NCBI RefSeq assembly: GCF_007644035.1
Contig: NZ_VMTV02000099.1
Span: 1 to 64,000 of the forward strand
Length of the DNA stretch: 64,000 bases
Direction of reading: 5' to 3'
From: Vogesella mureinivorans
GTDB taxonomy: Bacteria; Pseudomonadota; Gammaproteobacteria; Burkholderiales; Chromobacteriaceae
Shown: one piece after another, positions 1 to 7,845 of the stretch
How positions within the stretch are numbered: position 1 is the stretch's first letter
Layout: each line of letters opens with the position of its first letter
Translations under genes and position numbers: made by a program
Notes under the pieces: model-generated
Told to the model about the DNA's origin: nothing
What the model saw: only the letters and a program-made list of their open reading frames with translations
Databases searched by the model: none

Positions 1-3
1 TCT

Positions 4-75
4 GCGGCCAACCTCGTTTCTTCCCGTGCCAGACCAGTTGTATTGCTGGCGCTGTCTGCGGCCAACGTTGGCCGC
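4..75. repeat. Uptake-sequence-like repeat copies, one as perfect palindrome
   Basis: GCGGCCAACC lies at 4-13, and GCGGCCAAC at 58-66 is followed immediately by its reverse complement at 67-75, giving a perfect 18-bp palindrome. These are copies of a repeat found at least 23 times in the window (see findings). The remaining sequence from 1 to 214 has no convincing gene; open frames there look like chance or shadow frames. Confidence 0.7.
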
Positions 76-214
76 GACGTGGCTGCTTCATTGTAATGAC
101 CCCGACGCCCACCCCATCTTGAGCGGCGCTACCTCCGCCGCCAACCCTAGCTACGTGCCACGCGCTATTTTCTCTAGGCAGCACCCGCTTGATACGCCTG
201 TGGCCTGGCTGAGG

Positions 215-820
215 CTACTCTTCGGCCAGATAAGGGGTGATGCACTGCATGGCGTGTGCTACGTAGCTGTCTTTTTCACCAACAGGCGCCAGGTAATGCA
301 AGGCGCTTTCTGCAGCAGCAGCCCCTGCCAGCTTGCTGATGACCCAGGCTGCCAGGTAGGCAGATGCGAGACACCCGCCTGCGGTGGCGATGTTGCCTTT
401 GGCAAAAAATGGTTGATTCAGGATGTGAATGCCTGCCTCTTGCACCCAGGGCTTGCTGGTGAGGTCTGTACAGGCGGGGATGGCTTGCAGCAGGCCGAGC
501 TTGGCGAGGATCAGTGTGCCCGAGCATTGTGCGGCCAGTAGCTGCCTGCTTGGGTCTAGCTGTAGCTGGGCCATCAGCTCGGCATTCGCTACTACCTGGC
601 GTGTCTGTACGCCGCTGCCAATTATGACTGCGTCAGCTTGGCTTGCTGCGTGTAATGGTATGTGCGACGTTAGTGTCAGCCCATTCATGGAGCTGACTTG
701 TAGGCTGGGGCTGGCGATGGAAACTTGCCAGTCGGGCTGCTTGATGCGGTTCAGTACGCCGTAGGCGATAAGCGAGTCCAACTCGTTGAAACCGTCGAAA
801 GTCAGTATGGCGATATGCAT
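215..820 (-). CDS. DJ-1/PfpI family protein
   Basis: A 201-aa single-domain protein of the DJ-1/PfpI (class I glutamine amidotransferase-like) superfamily. It starts with the typical first strand and turn (IAILTFDGFNELDS), which supplies the acidic residue, and has the nucleophile-elbow motif AAQCSGTLILAKLGLL near residue 98, with Cys where the family nucleophile sits. It has no HTH, unlike GlxA-type members. It is divergent from a MocR-family regulator, and a 24-bp dyad lies between them, so that regulator probably controls it. The substrate is unknown; relatives include isonitrile hydratases, chaperones and glyoxalases. No signal peptide, so cytoplasmic. Family confident, function open. Confidence 0.85.
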   Translation of the reverse strand: MHIAILTFDGFNELDSLIAYGVLNRIKQPDWQVSIASPSLQVSSMNGLTLTSHIPLHAASQADAVIIGSGVQTRQVVANAELMAQLQLDPSRQLLAAQCSGTLILAKLGLLQAIPACTDLTSKPWVQEAGIHILNQPFFAKGNIATAGGCLASAYLAAWVISKLAGAAAAESALHYLAPVGEKDSYVAHAMQCITPYLAEE

Positions 821-875
821 ATGGCTGTTCCACTTGGGTAATTGGCTTGCGAATGGGCAGCGTAAGGTGAAAAAT

Positions 876-899
876 CAGTACATTCAAAAAATTGTACTG
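876..899. promoter_or_regulatory. Dyad operator between DJ-1 gene and MocR regulator
   Basis: CAGTACA at 876-882 and TGTACTG at 893-899 form a perfect 7-bp inverted repeat with a 10-bp A/T-rich spacer, in the 90-bp gap between two divergent genes. Its position 12 bp before the regulator ATG makes it a likely binding site for the adjacent MocR-type protein. A TACATT element recurs at about 903-908. Inference from symmetry and place. Confidence 0.5.
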
Positions 900-910
900 G
901 ATACATTGCC

Positions 911-2245
911 ATGGGCTTGCCGCGTTATAAGCAGTTGGTTGAGAAGCTGGCTGCGGATATTCGTAGCGGGCGCTGCCCGTCTGGCACCCGCCTGCCTACT
1001 CACCGGGCGTTGGCAGCACAGGAAGGGTTGGCGCTGGCGACCGCCACGCGTGTTTACGCCGAGCTGGCCGCGATGGGGCTGGTCTCTGGCGAATCTGGGC
1101 GGGGGACGTATGTGCGCAATGCTGCGCTGCCTGTTGGCTTGGGTATAGACCAGCCCCTGCTGGGCCAGGATCTGATCGACCTTAATTTCAATAATCCTAA
1201 TCTGTCAGGGCAGGGGCACATGCTGCGTGATGCACTACGCCAGCTGGCCTTGGTGGGTGAGTTGGATAGCCTGCTGTGCTACCAGCCGCATGGCGGGCGG
1301 CTGCGCGAGCGGGCGATGGTGGCTGGCTATCTGGCAGATCATGGTTTACAGGTAGTGGCCGAGCAGGTCTTGATCGTGAATGGCGCGCAGCATGGTTTGG
1401 CGGTGGCGATGATGGCTATGCTGCAGCCGGGTGATGCCGTGGCTGTGGATGCGCTGACTTATCCCGGCTTCAAGGTGTTGGCCGATACTCTTCATCTGAC
1501 CCTGCTGCCTGTGCCGCAGGCTGCAGGGTGGACTGATCTGGATGCGCTGGCGCAGCTATGTCGCCAGCGCAAGGTGCGCGCGGTATACACCATGCCGACT
1601 TTGCATAACCCGCTGGGCTGGGTGATGCCTGCCACGCAGCGCCAGCAACTGGTGGCGCTTGCACGCCAGTACGGGCTACTGTTGATCGAGGATGCGGCGT
1701 ATGCCTTTTTGGCGGATGGTGCGCCACCACCGTTGGCTGCCATAGCGCCCGAGCTGACTGTTTATGTGTCCGGTTTTTCCAAGAGTGTGGCCACCGGGCT
1801 GCGAGTAGGCTATGTGGTGGCCCCGCCAGATTGGCGGGCGGCAATGGAGCGCGTGATTCGTGCCACGGTGTGGAATACCCCGGCGGTGATGAGTGCGCTG
1901 GCTTGCGGCTGGATCGCTGACGGCACCGTGGCACGGCTGCAGGCCGAGAAGCGGCAGGATGCTGCACGGCGTCAGGCCATGGCGGCTGAGGTGCTGACGG
2001 GTATTGCTTATGTCAGCCACCCCGCTTCTTATTTTCTATGGCTGCCCTTGCCGCCGGCAGTGCGCGCAGACCCGCTGGTGGCTGCGCTGCGTCAGCAGGG
2101 GGTGGCCGTGTCGCCAGCCGCGCCTTTTGCCAGCACCGTGCATGTGCCGCAGGCTGTGCGTCTGGCGCTGGGTTCTCCTGGGCTGCCAGCCTTGCAGCAA
2201 GCGTTGCAGCTGGTGCAGCAAGTACTGGGCAATCTGGGTGATTAG
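911..2245 (+). CDS. MocR-type (GntR wHTH + aminotransferase) transcriptional regulator
   Basis: A 444-aa PLP-dependent regulator. Residues 1-70 form a GntR winged helix (CPSGTRLPTHRALAAQEG, then SGRGTYVRN). Residues about 85-440 form a fold-type I aminotransferase domain with the PLP-binding SGFSKSVATGLRVGYV, the Schiff-base lysine being K291, and TMPTLHNPLG. Length matches the MocR/PdxR/GabR class. These proteins usually sense an amino compound or PLP vitamer and control a divergent gene, here probably the DJ-1/PfpI protein. The ATG at 911 has no clear Shine-Dalgarno. The stop overlaps the stop of the convergent MFS gene by 3 bp. The effector is unknown. Confidence 0.9.
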   Translation: MGLPRYKQLVEKLAADIRSGRCPSGTRLPTHRALAAQEGLALATATRVYAELAAMGLVSGESGRGTYVRNAALPVGLGIDQPLLGQDLIDLNFNNPNLSGQGHMLRDALRQLALVGELDSLLCYQPHGGRLRERAMVAGYLADHGLQVVAEQVLIVNGAQHGLAVAMMAMLQPGDAVAVDALTYPGFKVLADTLHLTLLPVPQAAGWTDLDALAQLCRQRKVRAVYTMPTLHNPLGWVMPATQRQQLVALARQYGLLLIEDAAYAFLADGAPPPLAAIAPELTVYVSGFSKSVATGLRVGYVVAPPDWRAAMERVIRATVWNTPAVMSALACGWIADGTVARLQAEKRQDAARRQAMAAEVLTGIAYVSHPASYFLWLPLPPAVRADPLVAALRQQGVAVSPAAPFASTVHVPQAVRLALGSPGLPALQQALQLVQQVLGNLGD

Positions 2246-3411
2246 TGGCCGAGTGCGCTTTGGTAACGTGCAGGGTGAAAGCGCAGGGTCATGATCAGCA
2301 GGATCAGTACCGTGCCAGCCAGCATTTGCCAGGAAAGTGTATAGCTGGCGGTAAGGTCGCGCAGCCAGCCGGCCGCAAACGGGGCGATGGCAGCCAGCAG
2401 GTAGCCTATGCCTTGTACAAAGGCAGTCAGGTCGCCGGCGGTTTGTGCATCGTCTGCGTGTTGCAGTGTCAGGATCATGGTGAGCGGGAACAGGCCGCCA
2501 ATGCCCGCGCCCAGCAATGCCACAAAGAGCAGGCTGTGCTGGCCGGGTAGCCATGCCAACCCGGCCAGTCCGATAAGGTTGGCCGCCAGGGTAAGCAGCA
2601 GCCAGGGGCGCAGGTCGTGGTGGCGGGCGGCAATGATGGGTAGCAGCAGGCCGGTGGCGACTTCAAAAGCTGTCATATAGCTGAGCATCAGGCCGGACTG
2701 CTGCGCGCTGTAGCCCATAAAAACAAAGAAGGGTGCCAGCCAGGCCAGGGTGCACACGTACACGCCGGTGCCAATGCCAAAGTACAGCGCCAGCGACCAG
2801 GCGCGGGCTTTGCCGAACATGCGGCCGATATGCGATGCGCTGCCGCTGGCGTGGCTGACTTCGGCTGGGGCTTGGCTGTGCCATAGCAGGGCGGCCAGGA
2901 TGGCGGGGATGGCCCATACGGCCAGCGCCGGGCTCCAGCCCAGATGGCCTGCTAGCCACGGGGTACTGCCTGCGGCCAGGGTGGCGCCACCCATGATGGA
3001 GGTAACGTACAGGCCCATCATCAGCGATACCCGGCTGCCACCGTGTTGTTTGATCAGTGCCGGTACCAGTGCCTGCACAATCGCAATGCCCAGGCCGGCA
3101 ATGCCGGCAGACAACATGAGCGCACTGGTGGTTTCGCTGAGGCGGAGCAGGCAGGCGGCGGCGATGAGCAGCACCCCGGCCAGGATGCCGCCTTTGCTGC
3201 CCAGCCAGCGTTTGAACAGCGGCAGGGCGAAGGCGCACAGGCCGATCATGGCGACGGGCAGGGTGGTAAGCAGGGCAGCGCCGCCAAAGCTCAGGCCGGT
3301 GGCGGCGCGTATGGGCTCCAGTAGCGGGCCGGTGCCGGCCAGAATGGGGCGCAGGTTGAGCCCGCACAGGATGATCAGGAGTGTTAACAGGGTACGTGTG
3401 TGTGATGGCAT
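2242..3411 (-). CDS. CynX/NimT-family MFS transporter
   Basis: A 12-TM major facilitator protein, about 389 aa from the chosen start. The N-terminal signature NLRPILAGTGPLLEPI just after the first membrane segment is typical of the CynX/NimT (YycB-like) branch, whose members move cyanate, 2-nitroimidazole or other small anions and drugs. I prefer the ATG at 3411, preceded by GGGGAA, over the in-frame ATG at 3471, which would add a basic non-membrane leader. It lies 69 bp downstream of a MarR gene on the same strand, so the two probably form a MarR-controlled export operon. The substrate cannot be read from sequence. It is convergent with the MocR gene, with overlapping stops. Confidence 0.85.
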   Translation of the reverse strand: MPSHTRTLLTLLIILCGLNLRPILAGTGPLLEPIRAATGLSFGGAALLTTLPVAMIGLCAFALPLFKRWLGSKGGILAGVLLIAAACLLRLSETTSALMLSAGIAGLGIAIVQALVPALIKQHGGSRVSLMMGLYVTSIMGGATLAAGSTPWLAGHLGWSPALAVWAIPAILAALLWHSQAPAEVSHASGSASHIGRMFGKARAWSLALYFGIGTGVYVCTLAWLAPFFVFMGYSAQQSGLMLSYMTAFEVATGLLLPIIAARHHDLRPWLLLTLAANLIGLAGLAWLPGQHSLLFVALLGAGIGGLFPLTMILTLQHADDAQTAGDLTAFVQGIGYLLAAIAPFAAGWLRDLTASYTLSWQMLAGTVLILLIMTLRFHPARYQSALGH

Positions 3412-3480
3412 GGTGTTCCCCATCGGCGGCACACGGCGGCAGGCCGCGCGCAGCCTGACGGTATCAATCAAAAGAAGAGG

Positions 3481-3969
3481 TCAGGTGTTTTCCAGTGCTA
3501 CCAGCCAGCGTTGCAGCAGCGTGGCCAGGGCTTGTTGGTCGCTGGCGGGCAGGTGGGATAGCAGGTCGAGCTGGGCGTCTGTGTGGGGTATCAGTGCCTG
3601 GTTGACTTTCGCCAGGCCGCTGGCGGACAGGCGGATCATCACGCCGCGCCGGTCGGCGTCGTCTGGCAGGCGCTCTACCAGGCCGGCGTTTTCCAGCTTG
3701 TCGATGCGTTTGCTGATGCCGCCGCTGGTCAGTAGCAGCGATTGTGATAACTGCGACGGGCTCAGGGTGTAAGGCTCGCCCTGGCGGCGCAGGGTAAGCA
3801 GTACATCGAATTCGCCATACTTCAGCTGATGCTGTGCCAGTACGCCATCGCGAACTTGTTCGAAGTAGCCCATCAGGCGCGCAATGCGCCCCAGCACCGC
3901 CAGCGGGGTGGTGTCGAGGCTGGGTTGGCTGTGTTGCCACTCGGCAATAATGCGGTCTATCTGGTCCAT
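3481..3969 (-). CDS. MarR-family transcriptional regulator
   Basis: A winged-helix MarR protein, 162 aa from the ATG at 3969, the usual MarR length. Visible features are the LKYGEFDVLLTLRRQG helix, the recognition region TSGGISKRIDKLENAGLVER and the wing DDADRRGVMIRLSASGL. An upstream in-frame ATG at 4080 would add 37 residues, but that extension runs through two tandem palindromes (3989-4017). This favours the shorter start, with the palindromes as autoregulatory operators 20-48 bp upstream. First gene of a pair with the CynX-like exporter. The closing helix LATLLQRWLVALENT fits the dimerisation helices. Ligand unknown. Confidence 0.88.
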   Translation of the reverse strand: MDQIDRIIAEWQHSQPSLDTTPLAVLGRIARLMGYFEQVRDGVLAQHQLKYGEFDVLLTLRRQGEPYTLSPSQLSQSLLLTSGGISKRIDKLENAGLVERLPDDADRRGVMIRLSASGLAKVNQALIPHTDAQLDLLSHLPASDQQALATLLQRWLVALENT

Positions 3970-3988
3970 GCTGCGTAGTGTAGACAAA

Positions 3989-4017
3989 ACTTCCCCGGAA
4001 GTCACTTCCTTGGAAGA
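3989..4017. promoter_or_regulatory. Tandem palindromic operator of the marR-MFS operon
   Basis: Two adjacent palindromes, ACTTCC-CC-GGAAGT at 3989-4002 and ACTTCC-TT-GGAAGA at 4004-4017, have centres 15 bp apart. Each has the half-site/2-bp spacer/half-site form expected for a MarR dimer, and they lie just upstream of the preferred marR start. Autoregulation is inference. Confidence 0.6.
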
Positions 4018-4446
4018 TAAAAGCGCCATCGGTCGCTGGCCATTCATCCCGGCATGCAGCCGTTTATCGAGGTATGGCAATCTGGGCCATAAGCCTGCAG
4101 GTAACCATGCCGCACGGTTTAGCCTTTTTGCATTAACCGTGAGGCCTAAATGATGTCAGCCATCAAAATCGCCCATGTCTACTGGCCGGCTACGCGACAA
4201 TAGCTGGTCATTTATGCGGATTGGCAGCGTTTTTTACACCCGCAGCTGGCCGCCATGGCGCGGCTGCGGCATGATCTGGCAAACCATGGCCATTTTATCT
4301 GCTTGTCTTTGCGCCAGCAGGGCGACCGTAGTGCGCTGGCTCTCAGCCATGAGTGCGGCCGTGGCCGGCCATTGGGCCACTTTACGACCCCCGCTTGCTG
4401 GCAGTTGGCCGCGAGCCGGTATTGCTGAATCTGGCCGGGAGGGTGC
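4018..4446. other. Gene-poor gap with a possible decayed ORF
   Basis: Gap of about 430 bp between the divergent marR and histidine kinase genes. Beyond the operators it holds the possible remnant at 4150-4428. I see no clear promoter and no RNA gene. The last 20 bases before the kinase ATG (TGGCCGGGAGGGTGC) supply its ribosome-binding site (GGGAGG). Confidence 0.5.
4150..4428 (+). pseudogene. Possible decayed ORF with one in-frame stop
   Basis: An ATG-initiated frame of 93 codons is interrupted by a single TAG at codon 18 (4201-4203) and then stays open to TGA at 4426. The part after the stop reads like protein (ADWQRFLHPQLAAMARLRHD and onward), but I recognise no family. In GC-rich DNA an open frame of this size can arise by chance, so this is only a candidate relic, perhaps of a gene once paired with the kinase. 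Confidence 0.2.
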
Positions 4447-5493
4447 ATGAGCCGAACCCATATCGCGTTGAATATCCGCCGCGAGTTACCGTTTTTGCTG
4501 CTGCTGAGTGCCGTCATCGCCACGTTGCTAAGCCTGTCAGGGGAGAACGAGCGTGTCATGTTCACCCTGCTGGTATCCAGCTGCATTGCGCTGCTGATGT
4601 GGGGCAGTGCCTGGCTGCTGTGCTCTGCGCTCAAGGTAGAGCGCCTTGCCTTCTGGCAACTATTGCTCTGCATGCCGCCTGCGCTATTGCTAGGTATGAG
4701 CCTGGTCGCAGGCCTCTGGCCCGGGGAGATGCTGCAGCGCATGAGCGGTACGGGTGGGCTGGCGCTACAGCTACGCCAATTCGGCATGATGGCACTGGTG
4801 ACCATGTCGGCAGCCGGGCTGTTTTATTTCCGTTACCAGTACCAGCACAATCTGGCGCTGCTGGCCGAGGCAGCCGGCCGCCAGGCCGATTTGCAGCAGG
4901 CAGAAGCTGCCGCCAGGCTGGCGCTACTGCAAGCGCAGATCGAGCCGCATTTCCTGTTTAATACCCTGGCTACTGTACGCAGCCTGATAGGGCAGGATGC
5001 CGCGCTGGCACAGCGCACGCTGGACCTGCTAAACGACTACCTGCGCGCCAGCCTTGGCCGTGCCCGCCGCAGCACGGTAACACTCGCCGACGAGCTGGCG
5101 CTGGTGACCCCGCTGCTGGATATTGCCTGCCTGCGCATGGGGCAGCGCCTGCATTACCAGCTGGCCATCCCGCCCCAGTTGTTGGGCACCCCCTTGCCGC
5201 CATTACTGCTACAGCCGCTGGTAGAAAATGCCCTGCAGCACGGCCTGGAGCCATCGGTAGCCGGTGGCACCCTGAATGTCAGCGCCAGTGCCAGCGGCAA
5301 AACCCTGCTGCTGCGCGTAGCCGATACCGGCTTAGGCCTGCGCGCGCAAAGTGGCGATGGCGTAGCCCTGGCCAACGTGCGGCAGCGGCTGGCTACGCTC
5401 TATGGTGATGCTGCCCGGCTGTCACTGTACGCCAATAACCCGCATGGCATGATTGCCGAGATAACGCTGCCGCTACCCGCTGAGGCTACATGA
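4447..5493 (+). CDS. LytS/YehU-type membrane sensor histidine kinase
   Basis: A 348-aa kinase. Residues 1-130 carry four hydrophobic segments. Then a short coiled stretch (AEAAGRQADLQQAEAAARLA) leads into the His_kinase box LLQAQIEPHFLFNTLATVRS, where the histidine of PHFLFNTL is the phospho-acceptor. The C-terminus is an ATPase domain with the N-box LLLQPLVENALQHGLEP and a G-box around VADTGLGL. This is the HPK8/LytS architecture, normally paired with a LytTR response regulator. Here no response regulator follows: the ATG overlapping the stop opens only a nine-codon frame. Partner and signal are therefore unknown. GGGAGG precedes the start. Confidence 0.9.
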   Translation: MSRTHIALNIRRELPFLLLLSAVIATLLSLSGENERVMFTLLVSSCIALLMWGSAWLLCSALKVERLAFWQLLLCMPPALLLGMSLVAGLWPGEMLQRMSGTGGLALQLRQFGMMALVTMSAAGLFYFRYQYQHNLALLAEAAGRQADLQQAEAAARLALLQAQIEPHFLFNTLATVRSLIGQDAALAQRTLDLLNDYLRASLGRARRSTVTLADELALVTPLLDIACLRMGQRLHYQLAIPPQLLGTPLPPLLLQPLVENALQHGLEPSVAGGTLNVSASASGKTLLLRVADTGLGLRAQSGDGVALANVRQRLATLYGDAARLSLYANNPHGMIAEITLPLPAEAT

Positions 5494-5708
5494 GCCACAG
5501 CGTGACGGCGGTAGAGTAGCCGGCACCTGCAAGCCTTGTGGCCGGTACGGGCAGGGCTGGCCCCGCAGCGCTTTGCCTAGAGCTACCGTTGTGCGCCTGC
5601 CGCAGCTTGGCCGCATCAAGCCCGATTTGCGGTGCCGCCAGCAAGGGATACTCAAGGCCGCTAGCCAGCTGCAGCTACCGCAGCTACCGCGCCGCCACGC
5701 GATACAAT

Positions 5709-5906
5709 TTAGCCAGATGTGATGCTGGCTTCTTCCCGCAACCGATGGTTTTTAAAAAATGGGTCTCGGCTTGCCCATCTGGTGGCACATGTGCTGGTGC
5801 ATGTCTCAGACAAGGAGCTGTCATGCGCGGAAGCCCTGTTTTCGAAAAGGCGCTTTGCCATGCAGCAGCCCGGCACGGGAAACCTGCCGGGCTGTTTTGT
5901 TTTTAT
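5709..5906 (+). ncRNA. Candidate small RNA or attenuated leader
   Basis: A possible transcript starting just after the TACAAT at 5703-5708 would fold into ATGGG/CCCAT (5759-5763/5774-5778), ACATG/CATGT (5787-5791/5800-5804) and the intrinsic terminator at 5867-5906. No good -35 hexamer is visible. A 45-codon ORF (5823-5960) with AAGGAG five bases before its ATG runs across the terminator. The element could therefore be a translated leader that controls termination ahead of the downstream outer-membrane gene, or an independent sRNA. Confidence 0.3.
5867..5906 (+). terminator. Rho-independent terminator
   Basis: Perfect 9-bp stem AGCCCGGCA (5867-5875)/TGCCGGGCT (5885-5893) with a 9-base loop, followed by GTTTTGTTTTT. 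Confidence 0.8.
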
Positions 5907-6032
5907 TGCTGGCGAAAGCCGGGAACCGTTAGTCGCGCTGGCGGGTCTTTGGCCGCATAATGCTTTTTTTGCAAACCGATTCATATAGGATTGATAGCGG
6001 TTTTTGTAGCTATCAACCAGCAAGGAGCAGAC

Positions 6033-6797
6033 ATGAAACAGGGGATGGCGGGCGTGGGCCTGTTGTTGGCCGCCATGGCGGTGCAGGCCGGTGACTGGCA
6101 GGCTGGCATCGGCGCCGGTGTCGGCAGCACCATTTACCGTGGTGACGATAGCAGGGTCGTGGCCATACCGCTGCTGGGCTACCGGGGTGAGCAGTTTTAC
6201 ATACAGGGCCCGGAGCTGGGCTGGAAGCAGCCACTGGGCAGCAATCTGACGGCCACTGCCAAAGCACAGTGGGAGTTTGACGAGTTCGACCCCAAGGATA
6301 ACGACATCGCTGCGCTGCGCCAGCTGGACAAGCGCAAGCAGGGCGTATTGGTGGGCGGCGAGCTGAGCTGGGCGCTGGACCCGCGCACCACGCTGTCGCT
6401 GCAAGCCATGCACGATGCCGGTAGCCGCCATCAGGCCACGCTGACCACGGTGGCGGTAGAGAACGTGTTGCCGTTCAGCACGCAACAGGACGCTTTCGTG
6501 GTATCGGCCGGGGCCAGCTACCTGCCGAAGGCCTATCAGCAGTACTACACCGGCGTGAGCGCCAGCGAAGCCGCCCGCAGCGGTTTGCCGGCCTACCAGG
6601 CCGACTCGGCTACCCGCTACCAGCTGGGTGCTAGCTGGCGCCACGTCTTCAACCGCAATCTGGCGGTCATGACCCGTGTGTCGGTGAGCCACCTGCCGGC
6701 GTCGCTAAAGTGGGACGCTGCCGCGCGCACCGGCAGCCCGCTGGTGGAGCGCAACGTCACCGTTACCGGCATGCTGGGTATCCATTACCGCTTCTGA
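6033..6797 (+). CDS. MipA/OmpV family outer-membrane protein
   Basis: 254 aa with a signal peptide (basic start, hydrophobic core, cleavage likely after AVQA near residue 18), then an all-beta pattern ending in HYRF with a C-terminal Phe, as in outer-membrane barrels. YYTGVSASEAARSGLPAY is the diagnostic MipA/OmpV motif. The ATG at 6033 has AAGGAG seven bases upstream and follows a small hairpin (5991-6016). MipA proteins scaffold murein hydrolases and synthases in E. coli; other family members are stress- or metal-responsive barrels. No two-component regulator other than the kinase at 4447 is nearby; a link is speculative. A strong hairpin terminator follows. Confidence 0.9.
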   Translation: MKQGMAGVGLLLAAMAVQAGDWQAGIGAGVGSTIYRGDDSRVVAIPLLGYRGEQFYIQGPELGWKQPLGSNLTATAKAQWEFDEFDPKDNDIAALRQLDKRKQGVLVGGELSWALDPRTTLSLQAMHDAGSRHQATLTTVAVENVLPFSTQQDAFVVSAGASYLPKAYQQYYTGVSASEAARSGLPAYQADSATRYQLGASWRHVFNRNLAVMTRVSVSHLPASLKWDAAARTGSPLVERNVTVTGMLGIHYRF

Positions 6798-6811
6798 GCC
6801 CTCTGACGATG

Positions 6812-6847
6812 AAAGCCTCTGTCTGCAATAGCAGGCAGGGGCTTTTT
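6812..6847. terminator. Bidirectional terminator between mipA-like gene and truC
   Basis: A 15-bp stem with two G-T pairs (6812-6826 with 6831-6845), AATA loop, AAA on one side and TTTTT on the other. It serves the convergent genes on both strands. Confidence 0.8.
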
Positions 6848-6877
6848 GCTTGTTGGCCGCTTGCGGTCGGCGGCGGC

Positions 6878-7624
6878 TCAGGCCTCGCCCAGCCAGCTGG
6901 CTGGCAAGGCATCTGCCCAGCCAAGCGTGCCCAGCAGGCGGGCAAAGTCGCCGCTGAGTGGTGCCGTCAGCGTCAGCGGCTGGCCGCTGTGCGGGTGGGT
7001 GATCTGTAGCTCGGCGGCGTGCAGCAGCATGCGGCCAACCTGGTACTGCGTCTGGAAGAAGCGGTTATGCACGCCTTTGCCATGGGTGGCGTCGCCAATA
7101 ATCGGGTGGGCGATGTGCTTCAGGTGGCGGCGCAGCTGGTGGCGGCGGCCGGTTTCCGGGTGCAGCTGCACCAGCGCGTAGCGGCTTTGCGGGTAGCGGT
7201 CCACGGCAAAGGGCAGCGTGCAGCGCGCCAGCGTGCGGTAGCGGGTAAACGCCGGCTGGGCGTTCAGCTGGGCGTTGCCGTGCACGTATTCGCGCTCGTC
7301 CGGCTGGCGGGTAATGGCGTGGTCGATATCGCCGCTATCGGCCGGGTGGCCGCGCACTATTGCCAGATAGGTCTTGGCTGGCGCACGGCTGGCAAAGGCG
7401 TCGTTCAGCAGGCGCGCGGTGGCGCTGTCCAGCGCAAACAGCAGCACGCCGCTGGTGCCGCGGTCCAGCCGGTGCACCGGAAACACCTGCTGGCCAATCT
7501 GGTCGCGCAGCATCTGCACGGCAAACTGCGTCTCGCGGCGGTCGATCTCGCTGCGGTGCACCAGCAGGCCGCTGGGTTTGTCGATGGCAATCAGGTGCGC
7601 GTCGCGGTACAGGATGGTCAGCAT
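6878..7624 (-). CDS. truC: tRNA pseudouridine(65) synthase TruC
   Basis: 248 aa from the ATG at 7624, which matches the E. coli TruC start (MLxILYxD). RluA-family fold with the catalytic motif HRLDRGTSGVLLF, Asp54 being the nucleophile, and the C-terminal HPETGRRHQLRRHL and HPIIGDATHG blocks shared with TruC. It converts U65 to pseudouridine in some tRNAs, in the cytoplasm. An upstream in-frame ATG (7690) would add 22 residues without homology, and a uptake-like repeat (7626-7638) sits exactly at the preferred start, which argues for a non-coding leader there. Monocistronic and convergent with the mipA-like gene. Confidence 0.92.
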   Translation of the reverse strand: MLTILYRDAHLIAIDKPSGLLVHRSEIDRRETQFAVQMLRDQIGQQVFPVHRLDRGTSGVLLFALDSATARLLNDAFASRAPAKTYLAIVRGHPADSGDIDHAITRQPDEREYVHGNAQLNAQPAFTRYRTLARCTLPFAVDRYPQSRYALVQLHPETGRRHQLRRHLKHIAHPIIGDATHGKGVHNRFFQTQYQVGRMLLHAAELQITHPHSGQPLTLTAPLSGDFARLLGTLGWADALPASWLGEA

Positions 7625-7625
7625 G

Positions 7626-7638
7626 AAGGTTGGCCGCA
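7626..7638 (+). repeat. Full 13-mer uptake-like repeat
   Basis: Exact AAGGTTGGCCGCA, immediately before the truC start codon on the opposite strand. Confidence 0.7.
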
Positions 7639-7845
7639 AAAGGGAAGGCGCGCAGTGTAGCAGTGCGGGGTGAGCTTGGCGATGCCACATCTTGGCGCCA
7701 GAAAATGCCAGCAGGCCACGGTTTGGCGCTAGCTAGTGGCAAAACGCTGATATGGGCTATGGCATACGGATTGCTGACATTAACATGACATGATACTGAC
7801 AAAATGCCTGCGCCCCGTCAGGCACCACCCCACCGAGGATGACCC

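Larger units (their letters stand above)
5494..6032. other. Structured intergenic region (leader or sRNA candidate)
   Basis: 540-bp gap between the kinase and the MipA/OmpV gene. No convincing long gene. It contains a TACAAT hexamer at 5703-5708, hairpins at 5759-5778 and 5787-5804, a strong Shine-Dalgarno AAGGAG at 5812 with ATG at 5823, a textbook terminator at 5867-5906, and a hairpin TTGATAGC/GCTATCAA at 5991-6016 just before the porin-like gene. The first 200 bp (5494-5700) show nothing I can interpret. Confidence 0.5.

Noticed and set aside
26-541. 171-codon open frame on the plus strand
   Set aside because: Lies opposite the DJ-1/PfpI gene; shadow frame with no family pattern and Cys-rich composition.
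5709-6692. 327-codon minus-strand frame over the mipA-like gene
   Set aside because: Shadow of a well-supported outer-membrane gene on the other strand; Gln/His/Ala-rich as usual for such frames.
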